Position numbers and translations under genes: made by a program
Notes under the pieces: model-generated
Databases searched by the model: none
Seen by the model: only the letters and a program-made list of their open reading frames with translations
What the model was told of the DNA's origin: nothing
Shown: one piece after another, positions 1-10,856 of the stretch
Layout: the number at the start of each line of letters is the position of its first letter
Numbering within the stretch: the stretch's first letter is position 1
Source of the DNA: Cristatella mucedo
Lineage: Eukaryota > Bryozoa > Phylactolaemata > Cristatellidae
NCBI GenBank assembly: GCA_009760855.2
Contig: WPIO01000050.1
Coordinates: forward strand, 2,425,001 to 2,489,000
DNA length: 64,000 bases
Reading direction: 5' to 3'

Positions 1-22
1 AAGCCTGCCTGGTCCTCTTAGC

Positions 23-210
23 CAGTGGTCCTCAACCTTGCTAATACTTCGACCCTTTATTAAAGTTCATCGTGTGTTGGAGAACCCAACCATCAAATTC
101 TTGCGTGAAAAAGGTGGAGATGCATGTTTTAGGTTGGTCATTTTGGCAACCCCTCTGAGAGGGTCCTTCAACCTCCAAAGAGGCCGTGCCCCACAGGTTA
201 AGAACCAGTG
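23..210. mobile_element. Short non-autonomous hAT element, SPIN-like
   Basis: The ends are imperfect terminal inverted repeats: the left end reads CAGTGGTCCTCAACCTTG and the right end reads CAGGTTAAGAACCAGTG. The flanking 8-mers CTCTTAGC (15-22) and CTTTAAGC (211-218) agree at 6 of 8 positions, as expected for an old hAT target duplication. Internal blocks (a CGACCCTTTA block, an AACCCAACCATCAAAT block, and a CCCCTCTGAGAGGGTCC palindrome near the right end) resemble the SPIN group of hAT transposons as I remember it. At 188 bp it has no transposase, so it would depend on one encoded elsewhere. The short ORF across it is not a gene. Confidence 0.8.
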
Positions 211-218
211 CTTTAAGC

Positions 219-1239
219 AGTTAAGCAGCTTATCAACTAGCGAGGCATGCTATTAAATTTTACCATGTATTCAATCATGTTTTTTATGCTATTATGAGCA
301 AGCTGATGTCATACTCTAGCAATACTCATCTAGACTCATTATAGTGCTTACCATTAGTTACCTTAGGCTGTTGCATCTCCCTGAGATCATTGCAATGCAA
401 CTGAATAGCAATTTACTTTTCTTAAAGCACATGTAAAAGAAACTACTATCATTGCATCTAATGGTTGGATTGGTTGGGTAATTTTTCAGGGGCTTCACAA
501 AAAGCTGCTGGCACACTATTTTCACCAATAGACCGTTGCCGTATGTGGAGCTCAGGGTAGAGTTTGAGTGTGGGCACAGGCAATTCACTTTTGCAAGGTT
601 TTCTTGACCGTCTAAGACGCAGGCACTCACCAAGATACTCAAGCCGGCTCCAGCTCTGAAGGACAAGACGATACTACTAACACTAGAATACAGCAGGAGC
701 TGGAGGGGCCAGGCCAGATCTGCTGGAATCCAATTGAGTCAAGCCGGTGAGTGTTGGAGCACGGGCGGCATTTGATTGAGCACGGTACATTGCTTACGCG
801 AAAGATGCACGGAGCGACGATTGCTCGATTTGTCAGCGCACCTGCAGTAAGCGTCAAACACATTCTAATGATTCTAAGCTTGGCATTCAAGTCCTGTTCG
901 ATGACGACATTCAGTCGGAAGCCGCTTGATTGGGGAGCTTGGTCAACTCCTCAGTCTGATGAAGGCTCTCGGAGGGGCGACGTACGTGTTAGGGTCAAAG
1001 TTAAGTTGTATTTCCTACGTCTTCCGATGATCACTCGTCCACCGAGCCGACTATTGTACTTTAAAAGCGTGTGCCAGTTATTATAAGAGTCCTCGTAAAT
1101 AGCTTTGAAATTTTCCAGAAAAAATGGCTAGATGGGTCTGTATTAAGAAATGCGTAACGCATTTTACGAAATGCAAGCCATGACTTACTCAAAGAAGTCG
1201 TCTGATTAATTTTGAAAGATTGTTTGGAAAAACTGAGCT
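219..1239. other. Unassigned DNA upstream of exon 1a
   Basis: I see no recognisable repeat or domain here. A 111-codon open frame at 751-1086 (+) and an overlapping one on the other strand (639-890) show no motif I know. GC rises from about 560 onward. The stretch could hold the promoter or 5' UTR of gene copy 1, but I found no convincing TATA or CCAAT arrangement. Confidence 0.3.
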
Positions 1240-1251
1240 ACTTTCTATAGC

Positions 1252-1600
1252 TTGTTTGTATCGCAGCCGAAAGATTTTGATAGCACTTATTTTTGCTTCG
1301 GCAGAGATGAAGCTACGGGTGAGATGCTCATCCTGCCGAGCACCACTACTGCTCACTGGCAGAGCTCCGGACCGTCGGACGCGACCCAAAAGTGTGGCCT
1401 TTGCCCATTCGGTGAGGCAGAAGCAGCAGGGACGGTCGCCACATCGCAGACGATGTCTCGATCGAGCTCGGATGGCAGCGATCGAGCACCGGCTGATGCT
1501 CCAGTGAGGACGGGTGCGTCCAAGTTGACTCTCACATTATTGCGGCGGCTGCTCAGCCGAAGGGCGAGTGCGAGCCTCAGATTGGAGCCGCCGGCTGCCG
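1252..1600 (+). CDS. Exon 1a: putative first coding exon of gene copy 1
   Basis: An open frame runs from just after a TGA at 1234-1236 to a strong donor GTAAGC at 1601. It ends in codon phase 1 with residues Pro-Ala-Ala-Gly at the border. The homologous exon at 33290-33695 ends the same way (Met-Ala-Ala-Gly, then GTAAGT, phase 1). Both share a GCGAC-containing block encoding Ser-Asp-Ala-Thr and a Leu/Arg-rich stretch before the donor, and the first 100 bases of the following introns also look related. No ATG in this frame lies at a position equivalent to 33290, so the start is unknown and this copy may be damaged. The composition is Ser/Ala/Arg-rich and GC-rich. No known domain is visible. 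The exon call rests on comparison of the two copies. Confidence 0.5.
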
Positions 1601-2039
1601 GTAAGCTGACCGGCTCAGCAGTTTCGCTAGCTCGGCTGGCGTGGCGAAGCTGCACGATCGTGGGCTCGTTTCTTCGGTTGTCGCTGCTCACTTTTTTTTA
1701 GCTCCTGCATTTCGCATTGTGATCGTGATTGTGACATATTGACAGGAGTCAAATTCGCTGCGTTTCCTCTTCGATTCCGGTTCGGGCTTTACGGCAGACG
1801 ACGACCCGGGCTGTGTACTAGGGGACCTGTGATGAATATAGCGTGCAGGCTTGCTGCCTTCAAAGGTAGTGAGGACTGGCTATCAAGAGTCAGCTCCTTC
1901 CCTTGGCCCCACATTACTAGTGTGACCGCTCAAAAGCTCGTCCCCGGCTCTATAACGGTGGACGGCGAGTGCAGCGCTGCAGCTTGGGTAAAACACCAGC
2001 GGCTACAACTGGGTGCCGAAAGCAACAGTTTATTGTGGG
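1601..2039. other. Intron-like GC-rich DNA after exon 1a
   Basis: It starts with a GTAAGC donor. The first 100 bases weakly match the intron after exon 1b (33696 onward), for example CGATCGTGGGCTCG against ATATCGTGGCCTCA. A 102-codon open frame at 1739-2047 has no recognisable motif. Confidence 0.35.
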
Positions 2040-2900
2040 CCAGTTAGTAGTGGTTACACGCCGGCGCAAGCGCTTTATGCAGCGAGAACCGGACCGACGG
2101 AGTTAACTGACCCCCGAAGCCCGAGTATGATATACTACCCTACGCGTATGTACCCAGGCTAGGTTCAGTTGGCTGGGACCGGACGTCTGTAATGAAGGTC
2201 ACCGGCCGGATGTGTGCGGTGACTCGAGGTCACCGGGGCTCTTGGGTAGAAGAAGTTGGCCGAGTAAGTCGTGGTGTTGGAGGCTCCCAGTCTCGCTGAG
2301 TTATGCACCTGGATTCATGCAGGCGTGCTCCGGCGATGCTGCCACGCACGCAAGGGAACGAGTACCCAAGGCCTGAGCGGAGCTGGATAGCACGCTCGTT
2401 GTTGAGACTTGTATATTCCGCGTTCCCCGTGTAGCTTGTTTGTGACCCCCCGTGTGTTGGCGTTTTTCGGTGGAAGCTCACGACTGTAGTAGTTGTCGAC
2501 TCGGAGTAGCCAAGCAGTAATTCAGCGAGCAGGGTTTTGGACGGCGTACGCTCGTACTGTTAGATTCGGAGTCGGTACAACGACAGGACTGCAGAAGCCG
2601 ACTGACCCCAACTGACACGTTTGTTCGAGCTTGCTGCGTCGTCTTGTGCCCCCATAGTGTACTGTGTATAGGATCCTCCCCGTAGACTTGTTTAGTCCCC
2701 CTGCTGTTGGCACATGCGTTATTTTAAAGAGGTTTACCCTGACGGCCACTCGTCTTATCCTAGCTCGGCGGCGTGGCAAGCGGCAGCGTGGCCGGAGTTT
2801 GGCGGGAACTAGTCTCTGACCCCCGGAACTCGTCTACACGTTTACGCAGCACCCACCGGACCAACGGAGTTAACTGCGTGAGAAATCTCGAAGCCAGACA
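2040..2900. repeat. GC-rich repeat block P (tandem units, inverted partner at 13.3 kb)
   Basis: The element ACCGGACC(G/A)ACGGAGTTAACTG occurs at about 2090 and again at about 2857, each near GACCCCCG(A/G)A. Read on the minus strand, two adjacent segments (2522-2779 and 2230-2481) resemble each other around CCAACA(C/G)..GGGG..(A)CAAACAAG. The minus-strand copy at 2522-2700 is also clearly related to plus-strand sequence at 13364-13575; both contain a GGTAGGATAAT/GGAGGATCCTAT core and a GCGTA(C/T)GCCGTC core. The minus-strand open frames have no known domain. This is a dispersed repeat of unknown class. Confidence 0.55.
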
Positions 2901-5190
2901 ACAATAAGCTACCACATGCCTGCATCGCTAGCGATGGTCCCGAACCCGAAGGCGGACCGCTACTGCACCTCAAGATATGAGCAGCTGAGTAGCCGACAGA
3001 GCACACCCGTGCAGCCCAAGTTGCACTTAGCTGTTCGTCGCCGTAGTTTCGACTCTCGAGCTCTCGAGAAGTAGTCTCTCATCGACTACCGAAGCTGCAG
3101 CCCTGAGCTTTGTCAGTCGTCTCGTTTATACTCCCACTCTCTCTGCTCTCTTGACCCAGAGCGTAGCTGCTATTTTTGTCGGACCCTAGCACTCCGTGTC
3201 TTTCCTCGGCCTGTTTGCTTCTGCCTGTAATTTATTAGATGGCTGCTGCGCCAGCTTGCCATCCTATCGCTCTTTGTCTAATGGAGTACAGTAGTCGGTC
3301 CACATCCTGACCGCTTTTTGTATGACCAAGCTCCATTCTAACCTGAGCGGATCTTGCTGTCAAACTGACACCTCGCTCCGCTCCCGGTGAACTAATGTGT
3401 CCCCTACCCTATTCTTCTTGGCTAGTCCGCCAGCAACGGGTTGCTCTAGGTGCCCTAGTTAGACCCACTAACAAAAGGGCTAATATCGCGGCTAGCCTGA
3501 GAGCTGCCCCAGTGCACTAGCAAGCATATCGAGAGAGGTTGCACTCCTTGATTTAAGTGTGCACTCCAGCAACAAGCTGCATGCACGCTTGAAGGATGTT
3601 TAGGTACTTTGATTGATCATCTTTTCGTGCTGTGAATTGAATAAAATTCAGGCAATCGATTGTACTTAAGAGAAGCGCCCCGATGCGACGCTTTGCTTAA
3701 CTAGCCAGACTAGTATATTGGAGCAAATTTATCTACATTGCAAATGAAATAAGGAGATCCCCAGACTAGAGAGAGTTTCTACTAATTTATTTGAACTTTC
3801 AAAACCCCTGATGGCGTGCTGATTCCACTTACCAAGACCTTGTTGTATGGCGTTTGTACTCGTGCACGATTTTTCTTACTCGCTGGAGGCGTACTAGCCG
3901 TCGACGAGTGATTTTACGTTAGGTTAAGCATGCTGGCATTAAGATTAGGCTCCTTGGCTTTGCATGCTCAATGTGGTTACTGAAAAAACTAGGTTAGGCA
4001 CAGATAGTTTTTATGCGAGTTGTAAAGCTTCTGAAACGAGATTAAGTCATTTTGGTGCGCTTGGTGTACAAATGAGAGCGTAGATCTTCCATTGACTAGA
4101 GGCAGCAGCACGTGATGGGCAGTTTGGGGCGCCAGTCTGTACCAACCGGTATCAAGTTAACACCTGTTTAACATCAACAACACAGCACATCTTTTGAGGG
4201 TAAGTTATTTTAGTAGTACTAATAAATGAAGGGCGTTTGACGTCATACGTAGTCTGTCAGCTAAGAAGCGGCAGAATTTGCTTATGTGAGCACTTGCCAT
4301 TGATTTGCTAACGTGTGTCCTTGAAAAATTGCTTAGTTTCTATCAAGGCGTGCTACCGGAAATGTCCGAAATCCTCGCTTGCTCTTGTTTTTCATGCAGA
4401 GCACTATCGTGCAGTGGTATACCATAGGTCTACTTTACCTAATAGTAATAGTAGTGATAATATTAAAAATACACTCAATATAATGCCTCGGACCACTTAA
4501 TATCTGTAACACCGAAGGCTCCGAGTAGTGCCGTAAGCTGCAAGAAGCGAGCGTTTTTGGCGCTGAACTACTTATCCGTACTAAACTGGGTCGTGAGTCC
4601 GTGGCGAGAATCGGAAAGCGACACACACAACTTGTAGATTTTACTGAGTTCTATTCGCAAGCACACAAAGTCGCTGTGCGTCCAGCTCAGTTTAATCTCC
4701 ATGCTCTCAACAGCACGAGAACTCTTGCTGAGGGAATAGGCCCCCCCTCGCACTTAGGCTACTTATGTCTAATGTGGAGAACGGTCAAAATAACACGAGG
4801 AGTCCAACCGGAGCGTAGACCCTGACTGGAAAACTGGAGCTCTGCATCCACCTTATCGGCAGGAATACGTCACGCACACCACCTCGAGCACTCTTTCGGA
4901 GGAAACATGTCTTCACACTTTGGTTACCTGCGTCTCTAGGGGGAACGACCCAATTAGACGGAGCCCGAATCAACTCTCTCACCCACCACACCAACTACGT
5001 CTAGCTCACACCGGCAGTCCTTATGCCGAGACCACGTGCGAGCGAGAACACATAAAACCCAAAAGAAACACACAATGCTAGCTCCGGGGCGATAAGACCG
5101 TATCGACCGAGGAGTCCACCGAATCCTCATAGCTGTTTCGTCCTGTCCCCCGTCAATCGCCAGCGAACAGCCCGTCCTCCTCCGTCGCTT
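2901..5190. other. Unassigned DNA
   Basis: Codon-like open frames are short (4315-4500, 4601-4825, 4785-4994 minus) and carry no recognised motif. I looked here for zinc-finger exons matching those of copy 2 and found none. The part from 4.6 to 5.2 kb is GC-rich, while 3.6-4.5 kb is AT-richer. Confidence 0.3.
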
Positions 5191-5196
5191 TCAGAG

Positions 5197-5349
5197 AAAC
5201 GAGTCCGACGGTGTCGAAGCGAAGCCGAAGAGCTAAAGCGGGAGTGAAACGAAAGACCAAGAGCGAGCGTCGATCGATTTTTAAATACCTAGCTAAGGCA
5301 ATGGGACAAGAGCTTAGTGGTACTGGGCCCGACACTGTTGGCCATTACG
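5197..5349 (+). CDS. Exon X: candidate internal exon of gene copy 1
   Basis: A long pyrimidine tract (CCCGTCCTCCTCCGTCGCTTTCAG) ends just before the open frame, and a good donor GTAAGG follows at 5350. Using the AG at 5195-5196, the exon is 153 nt with phase 1 at both borders, so it could be spliced between the phase-1 donor of exon 1a and the phase-1 acceptor of exon C1. The product is very basic at first (Ser-Lys-Arg-Ser-Arg-Arg and Val-Lys-Arg-Lys-Thr-Lys), like a nuclear localisation signal, then ends Asp-Thr-Val-Gly-His-Tyr. I found no counterpart in copy 2, so support is splice signals and phase alone. Confidence 0.35.
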
Positions 5350-6425
5350 GTAAGGAATTAACACCGTTGCTGGGCCAGTGGAAGGGCACTCATGTCCAAC
5401 TTAATGCTGAATAGGTTGTGAGCGATCCTCTTTGGACAGAGTTGTGGTAGAGATTGACAGGCCAGCCAACATCGATCATCGGCTTCCGCAGATATCAGAC
5501 TAACTCTAAAGGCCAAATCGCCACAGCTGGTCTCATAGTTTCCTGGCTCGCTCTTAAGCTCTTGCCATCTAACTGCACTGGTGCTCCTCTCTGGCTCACT
5601 GCTCCAGGACAAAATAGTTTTCTTCAGCGGAACAGTTCCTGCTCACTCTGCGACTTTCTGATTTCGCTCCTTGCTACAATAGAAGTACTCAAGGGTGATG
5701 CCATTCTTTATTTCGACAAAAAAATAGTGTAGGTACGTCCTTGTATACGTAACGTAAATAATTGTACTCAGCTTCCACAGCGAGGATCTGAGGACTGACT
5801 TCCTACTTAAGCTAAAGTGTACCTTTAGCGATTGTCAGCGTCCACATCAAAAGCTGCAGTACCAAATCTGTAAATGTTCTTCAACATAATCTTACTTTTC
5901 TCGAGGCATCTTTATCATCACCTTTCAAAATCTACCACCATGAGAGGTCCCGCAGTATATTGAACATTTTCTCGAATTACCACAAAGATGGCTTTTACTA
6001 CTTTGATACTGAACTCTTTTCTGGCCGATTTAATATCACCTGAATATCTGGACACGTACATTTTCGCCATTCTTGGCCTACAATATAGGCCACGGGCTTT
6101 CCTAAACCGACAATAAAGAGCTGCTACTTGGAATTACAAATTAATTGTGGAGGACTCATACAGGCACAATACAATGCATCCTAGGAAATAGCCTTTGTTT
6201 TCAAAGCTCTTTCCGAGCGTTATAATGCCCCTAAGTAAAGACTTAATTCGCTTAAGGTGCTTTGCAGCATGCTCTACCGTCATTGCCTGTCGTGAAGGAA
6301 GGTACTTGGTTTTCCTCAGGGGCGTCTCAAAAGCTTCCAAGCCCAGTAAAGGACAGATCAATGCTTCATGTAGAATCCTGGGTGGTGGGTGACATAGCTG
6401 ATAATAAACATTTTGAGTTTTTTAG
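5350..6425. other. Intron-like DNA before exon C1
   Basis: No element is recognised with confidence. A stretch near 6195-6260 on the minus strand weakly resembles the 3' terminal hairpin of LINE family A. The open frame at 5454-5732 contains a lone C-x2-C with no paired histidines. The last bases before 6426 form a T-rich acceptor. Confidence 0.35.
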
Positions 6426-6561
6426 GCACCAACATTCTCCAAAGTACCACCGCCGGGTCTAACTCTGCAAGACGAGAAGCGACGGAAAATGCTGTGACAA
6501 TGCAGCAGAGGAAGCCTGATGTGCCGGATCATAGCAGCTCTCAACCTATCGAGGGGATTGG
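6426..6561 (+). CDS. Exon C1: internal exon of gene copy 1
   Basis: The exon follows a good acceptor (GAGTTTTTTAG) and ends at a strong GTGAGTG donor at 6562. Length is 136 nt, entry phase 1, exit phase 2. Exon C2 at 41253-41388 has exactly the same length, phases and donor; the two align without a gap and share about 17 of 45 residues, including GT-x-I-x-Q-S at the start, T-M-x-Q in the middle and S-Q-P-I-E-x-I at the end. The product is polar, Gln/Ser-rich and has no known domain. Both copies remain open, so it may still be coding. The intron after it is about 5.5 kb and leads to exon D1. Confidence 0.65.
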
Positions 6562-6831
6562 GTGAGTGTTGCTGCAGCTGCTGTGGCGGCGGTGAATTTG
6601 TCAACGTGCACAGTCGGTCGTTCTCCTACTGCCAGATCTTAGCCACGTATCCGCTCGGTCAGTGATGAAATGTGCTTGCAGCCAGAGCTAAAAAAGAAAC
6701 TAGTGAACTAAACTGTAGCATTCCATCCCTGACTGGTAACAGCGAGACGGCGAAAGGAAACCCCCCTTCTTCGATCGCTTTGCGATCTGACCGGGGCGTG
6801 CACTAGAGCTCAGTGGGTGTGACGGTCACGA
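6562..6831. other. Intron after C1, matching copy 2
   Basis: Sequence at about 6765-6830 (ATCGCTTTGCGATCTGACC and following bases) aligns with 41825-41880 (ATCGCATCACGATCTGAGG and following). This is one of the anchors for the old duplication. No gene is seen. Confidence 0.5.
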
Positions 6832-7650
6832 TTAAGTCATTCGGTAAGGCAAGGCTTTTCTGTGGGTAATTATATGCTGGATTCCGATTAAGCGAATATA
6901 GCTCCGGCTGTAAACAAGATCCACAAAGGAGTAACAATTCAGTGGAGGATAGGTCGGAGTGCTTCCTATAGCCCATGGAAAGGCTATGTGGCTTTCGGTG
7001 CCCATGCAGTAGCAGAAAGACTTCATTTCATGGAACAAAAAGAGCGTGGGATTCATAAGTGAGTTTAAAGGACAGTCAGGGAAGTGATCAACGTAGAAGT
7101 AGCAGCTCAGTGTGGCATGAAAATGATGCTTCTCAGTCGACAGCAGGACAGTAGATGTCGTTATGTAAGTACTGTGGAAGTTAGTTCCACAGTCTAGGAC
7201 CTGCAGAGCGAAATACTTTATTGCCAACGGTATTGAAGCAGAAGAATGGAATGGCTAATTTGTCGTTCTTAGAGGATCTTAAGGTACAAAGAGGCTACGC
7301 CCACAGCAGGATTCGAAGACACGATTTGTGATTAGGGAGGGCATTACCTTATGGGCTGAGACTCAGAGACCGAGCAACATTCAGCACCAATTGCAGTGGT
7401 TAGCCTAATTGCAGCTGTACAGTACCGAGCCAAATGGTAATTACAATAATTTAGCTGAGGCAATAGCACGAAGCTAGTCAATTTTTTTGCAATCAGCAAC
7501 TTCAGACAGTTGCCAATGCGAGATTGGGATCTGAAGTGATAGCTATATATGAAGTCCGTCTTTTTAATTTCTCACATTTAATTTCTCACAAGTGACTGTA
7601 ACAATCGCACAGAAGCATAGCGTTTTCGAATAGCCAAGTCTGATAGGCAA
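6832..7650 (-). mobile_element. LINE family B, old decayed 3' fragment (B1)
   Basis: On the minus strand the fragment reads as the C-terminal end of the family B protein. A 131-codon frame (6832-7227) carries the shifted reading of the block that better copies translate as LWNSLPQF, then Tyr/Phe-rich sequence. It is interrupted by a tRNA-like insertion at about 7290-7425. The whole arrangement recurs at 42060-42960 in the same orientation, so the insertion is older than the duplication. It is not functional. Confidence 0.65.
7290..7425 (-). mobile_element. tRNA-derived SINE fragment inside LINE B1
   Basis: On the minus strand an A-box-like CAGCCCATAAGG is followed about 35 bases later by a B-box-like CTTCGAATCC. 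Downstream is GCTGTGGGCG, also present at the matching place in copy 2 (GCAGTGGGCG near 42545). Box spacing fits a tRNA-derived RNA polymerase III promoter. The shared TGCTCGGTC head also occurs at both loci. Confidence 0.5.
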
Positions 7651-8127
7651 ACCACACGTGAGTGGTACCAAATAAGAACTGATATAATCTTCAAGTTGAT
7701 GAGGGTAATTTATGTTTATTCAAGATACAATGTCTGCAACTCAGCATCCAATTTTCTGCCAATGCATCATAATATGACAGTAGACTACGACACAGCTACG
7801 TGTTTTCAGCCTAAATATTATGGTCACTCCGATTTTCCCGAATCAGTTTTCTCCTGCGAGTACAGTATACATGGAGAATGGCTAACAAAAAAATTGGCCT
7901 TGTCCACAGATGTCTAGTGATCAGGATAAGACATGAGCAGCATTTGAAGCTAACTAATGCCACTAGATAAGTAAGATATGAACTGCATCATTACTTCCTC
8001 AGTCAGACTGATCGATATTCTAAGTTTTTTGATGAGGACCATAGTACGACTATTATCGCAGACAGCTGATAGAGTGAACATGGTCAGGGCAGTGACCTTC
8101 CCGTCATCGTCGCAGGATAGGACATAG
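7651..8127. other. Unassigned DNA, partly shared with 43.2-43.4 kb
   Basis: The block AGACAGCTGATA...GGTCAGGGCAGTGACC...TTCCCGTCATCGTCGC (8060-8112) has a clear counterpart at 43338-43388. The rest shows no recognised element. Open frames here (7696-7917, 7950-8171 minus) are not preserved in the counterpart. Confidence 0.45.
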
Positions 8128-8578
8128 TTAGTAATAATAATAATAATAACAATGCACTCGATAAAGCGCATTGAGAGAACTTAATATCTTTCTAGGCGCT
8201 TTGACATTTGTTGCAAAGGAAAACGCAATTGAATGGTGAGCAATATCATGTTTATATATTATATATATATATATAATGCTTAATAAACAACATGAATAAC
8301 CCGGTTAGGGGTGACATGCACAGGGTAAGCATGTAAATGTGGTTAGATGCAGCATGCACAGTGCCAGCACGCATAATCAAATGAAGGACGAATCACACGG
8401 ACCCACTAAGTGCTGTGCTAAATAGGTGTGTTTTAAGTTCTTTTTAAATGTGGTCAAGTCAGGGATGTTGTGACGCAAGTCGGAATTAGTTCAAATCTTT
8501 GGGAGCGTACGAGTTAAATACACGGTCTCCTAAGGATTTGGGATTTGTACGAGGTATTGGTAAACTGTTGTACTCCAA
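8128..8578 (-). mobile_element. LINE family A 3' fragment (A1)
   Basis: On the minus strand it runs from the end of the coding region (a block reading GGTTTGTACGAGGTATT on the plus strand in better copies) through the 3' UTR with repeated GCATGC/CAGTG motifs. It ends in the terminal hairpin (8163-8212) and an (ATT)n tail at 8133-8150. It has no counterpart in copy 2, so it inserted after the duplication or was lost there. A short (AT)n tract sits at about 8250-8275. Confidence 0.8.
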
Positions 8579-9164
8579 AAAAGGAGTCATTTTAGGGGAG
8601 TAGTATCAATTGTATCCCAACTGAAATGCATAAAAAATCCGTTCATTTGGATATGCAATACGATCATCTAAACTTCGTCTTGTTAGTTTAGAGCAAAAAG
8701 CCATGATTAGATAGGTCAGCCGATAAGAATGACTTAAAAGCATTTTTACGAAACTTTCCCAAAACTAACCCCATCGCAGTCATTCATTTTATTATTGTCT
8801 TTGTGAAGTTGAGTTAATTTCTAGTAGCAACTAAAATTCACAACCAAAAAGATAGTCTTAATAGCTTATACTTTTACATAGAGCCCTAATTTTGATAAAG
8901 GTTGCAGTTGAGTAATAATTAACCTGGTTACTATCGAAGTTATTATTAAGTCTCAGTTACAAGTGGGTCATTACCAAGCTGGTATTCACACACTGTTTCT
9001 GACTCATTAGTCAAACAGTTATTGCTAGAAAAGTGATCTTACCTTCTCCAAAGTTAAATGTGCTATATGGCGAGAACGTGTAGTTACGTGGGTTAACGGA
9101 TGTATTAAAATGCCTAATCGGCGTTTTTAAGGCTTGAACTTTCTTTGGTATAATATTACTTTAA
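8579..9164. other. AT-rich intron DNA conserved with 43.46-43.98 kb
   Basis: Several blocks align collinearly with copy 2: CCATGATTAGATAGGTCAGCCG with CTATGATTGGACAGTTCAGCC (near 43535), AGTTGAGTAATAATTAACC with AGTTGAGTAATGATTAACT (43739), and TTGAACTTTCTTTGGTATAAT with TAGAACTTTCTTTGGCATAAT. No coding region is seen. Confidence 0.55.
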
Positions 9165-9812
9165 TGTACAGTATCTCCGCTCGTTATTCCAAAAAAGCAA
9201 GATTATGTGGGTGTTTTGCAAAAGAATTTTTTCGTGCAGTCAAAAAGGCTAAGCGGATTTTAATACCCATTCCATAGCCAAAAGACTTTATCTCGAGCGA
9301 AGAAGAGAAAGTGAGAAGGATAGCTGAGTCGTAATTCGTAAGTAGAGGTTGTGATAAGCATATCGGCTCAGCACGGCTCGAAAGCTTGCTGCATAGTCGG
9401 CAGCATTACAGTAGATGTCGTTGAGTAAGAATTGCGGAAGTGAGTTCCGTAGTTTAGGACCTACTGAGCAAAAGCTTCTGTAACCAACGATCTCTAAGCG
9501 AAGGAATGGAGATGCTAAGGGTCCACAAAGGACCAAAGAGCACATAGAGGCTGAAACGGGTGCAACAGTTCAGCTATGCATGGGCGAGCCTCTCCATGGA
9601 GACCTTATTGGTCAGAGCCAAACTTAGCTTTGTTTCCATTGATCAACCACCAGTGATACAAGCTCTTTCCGCAACGTGGTCAAACTTGTTTTATAATTGA
9701 GCTAGCTTTGCAGGGATTCTCGTCGTCAGCTACGTGAGCCTAGTGAACCTTTTTCGGTGGCCAAGCAAATAAATTGTTCCAGTAATCTAGCCAGGCCAGA
9801 ATCTAGGGACTT
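9165..9812 (-). mobile_element. LINE family B 3' fragment (B2)
   Basis: The minus strand carries the family B C-terminus (frame 9288-9545, with FLRL and the block RNSLPQFLLND) and its 3' end (a GAGATAC-type motif near 9172). The same fragment, in the same orientation and with the same flanks, is found at 43985-44700, so it predates the duplication. It contains stops and is not functional. Confidence 0.7.
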
Positions 9813-10856
9813 TTTTAAGTGATTAAGGTCCATGGAATAGGATATTACTTTTATGCTGACGATACTCAGCTGCATTTTTCATTCAAACCGTGGAAATCTG
9901 CTGCAGCCACGAAAAAACTGAACGCTTTCCTTGCCGACATTCGATCCTGGATGTCCGAAAAATCCTCGAAACTAAATAACAATAAAATCGAACTGCTCTA
10001 CCTGGGAGACCCTCAGCGTGTGGCCTGATTGAAAGGCTTTGCTCTTTCAATAGTGATGCTGTTGTGCGACTACGTGCTCGAAATTTCGGTGTCTTTTTCG
10101 ACAGCCACCTATATTTTAAAGCTTCATTCAAAATACTGCTTCTAAAGCCAGCCATTACGTCCGATCCCTATCCATGAATTGAAGCTGTCTTCCACGGTGG
10201 CTTGGAAAAAATTAACTAGCTCCTTAGTTTTATCTCGGCTGGATTATTGTAATTCCCTTGTGGCTGGGCTACCAAAGAACCCAACTAGGCCACTGCAGCA
10301 GACTATGAACATAGTTTCAAAGCTAGTCTCAAAGTTCCAGAGGTTTGAGCCTTTGTCTCTTTTGCTAAAAGAGCTAGGATGGATGCCGGTTGAGCAACGG
10401 ATACAGAGCGAAGTTCTTATGCTGAACCACAACGCCAGCCACGGCTTGTCTCTGTCGTACCTTTCAGCATCTTTGCACACTCAAGTCCTGAGTGGACTAT
10501 ACAGTAGCTGTTCCATTCTACGGCTTAAAGACCGTTGGCGACAGAAGCTTTGGCTCTGCAGGTACTTGACTGTGGAACTCGCTTCCACAATTCTTACATA
10601 ACGACAACTACTCTTCTGCTGCCGACTATGGCTCATCCTTTTCAGTGGTCCTGAGCTGCTACTTTCATGCTACTCACTACCTCTACTGCTCCCCTGACTC
10701 TGATATGCTTTCTAAGTTCTCTTTCCTGCGTGAGACGAAGTCTGTTGGCCACCGAATGCGTTCCGAAAGCCCCTTAGGCTGTGAGAAGGCTGTAGAAAAC
10801 TCAACTGTGTAACACCTACATAGCCCTAATGACTTTGTAGAGTTACAGATGGAGAT
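9813..10856 (+). mobile_element. LINE family B truncated copy (B3), reverse transcriptase remnant
   Basis: The first frame (9819-10028) contains the reverse-transcriptase catalytic block F-Y-A-D-D-T-Q-L-H, followed by a conserved D-I-R-S-W-M. After a frameshift, 10179-10601 continues with S-S-L-V-L-S-R-L-D-Y-C-N-S-L and L-L-K-E-L-G-W-M-P-V-E-Q-R-I, typical of this region in CR1/L2-like elements. The 3' UTR ends with GGAGATACATAC at about 10855. The matching place in copy 2 (about 44700) lacks this element, so the flanking bases mark a clean insertion younger than the duplication. Broken by frameshifts. Confidence 0.85.

Noticed and set aside
4345-4410. C-x3-C...H-x3-H pattern resembling a finger in copy 1
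   Set aside because: Only nine residues separate Cys and His, there is no Phe/Leu core, and no similarity to the flanks of the real finger exons.
5640-5710. C-x2-C after an acceptor-like CAG, possible finger relic in copy 1
   Set aside because: No histidines at any workable spacing, and the alignment with Za3 needs several gaps.
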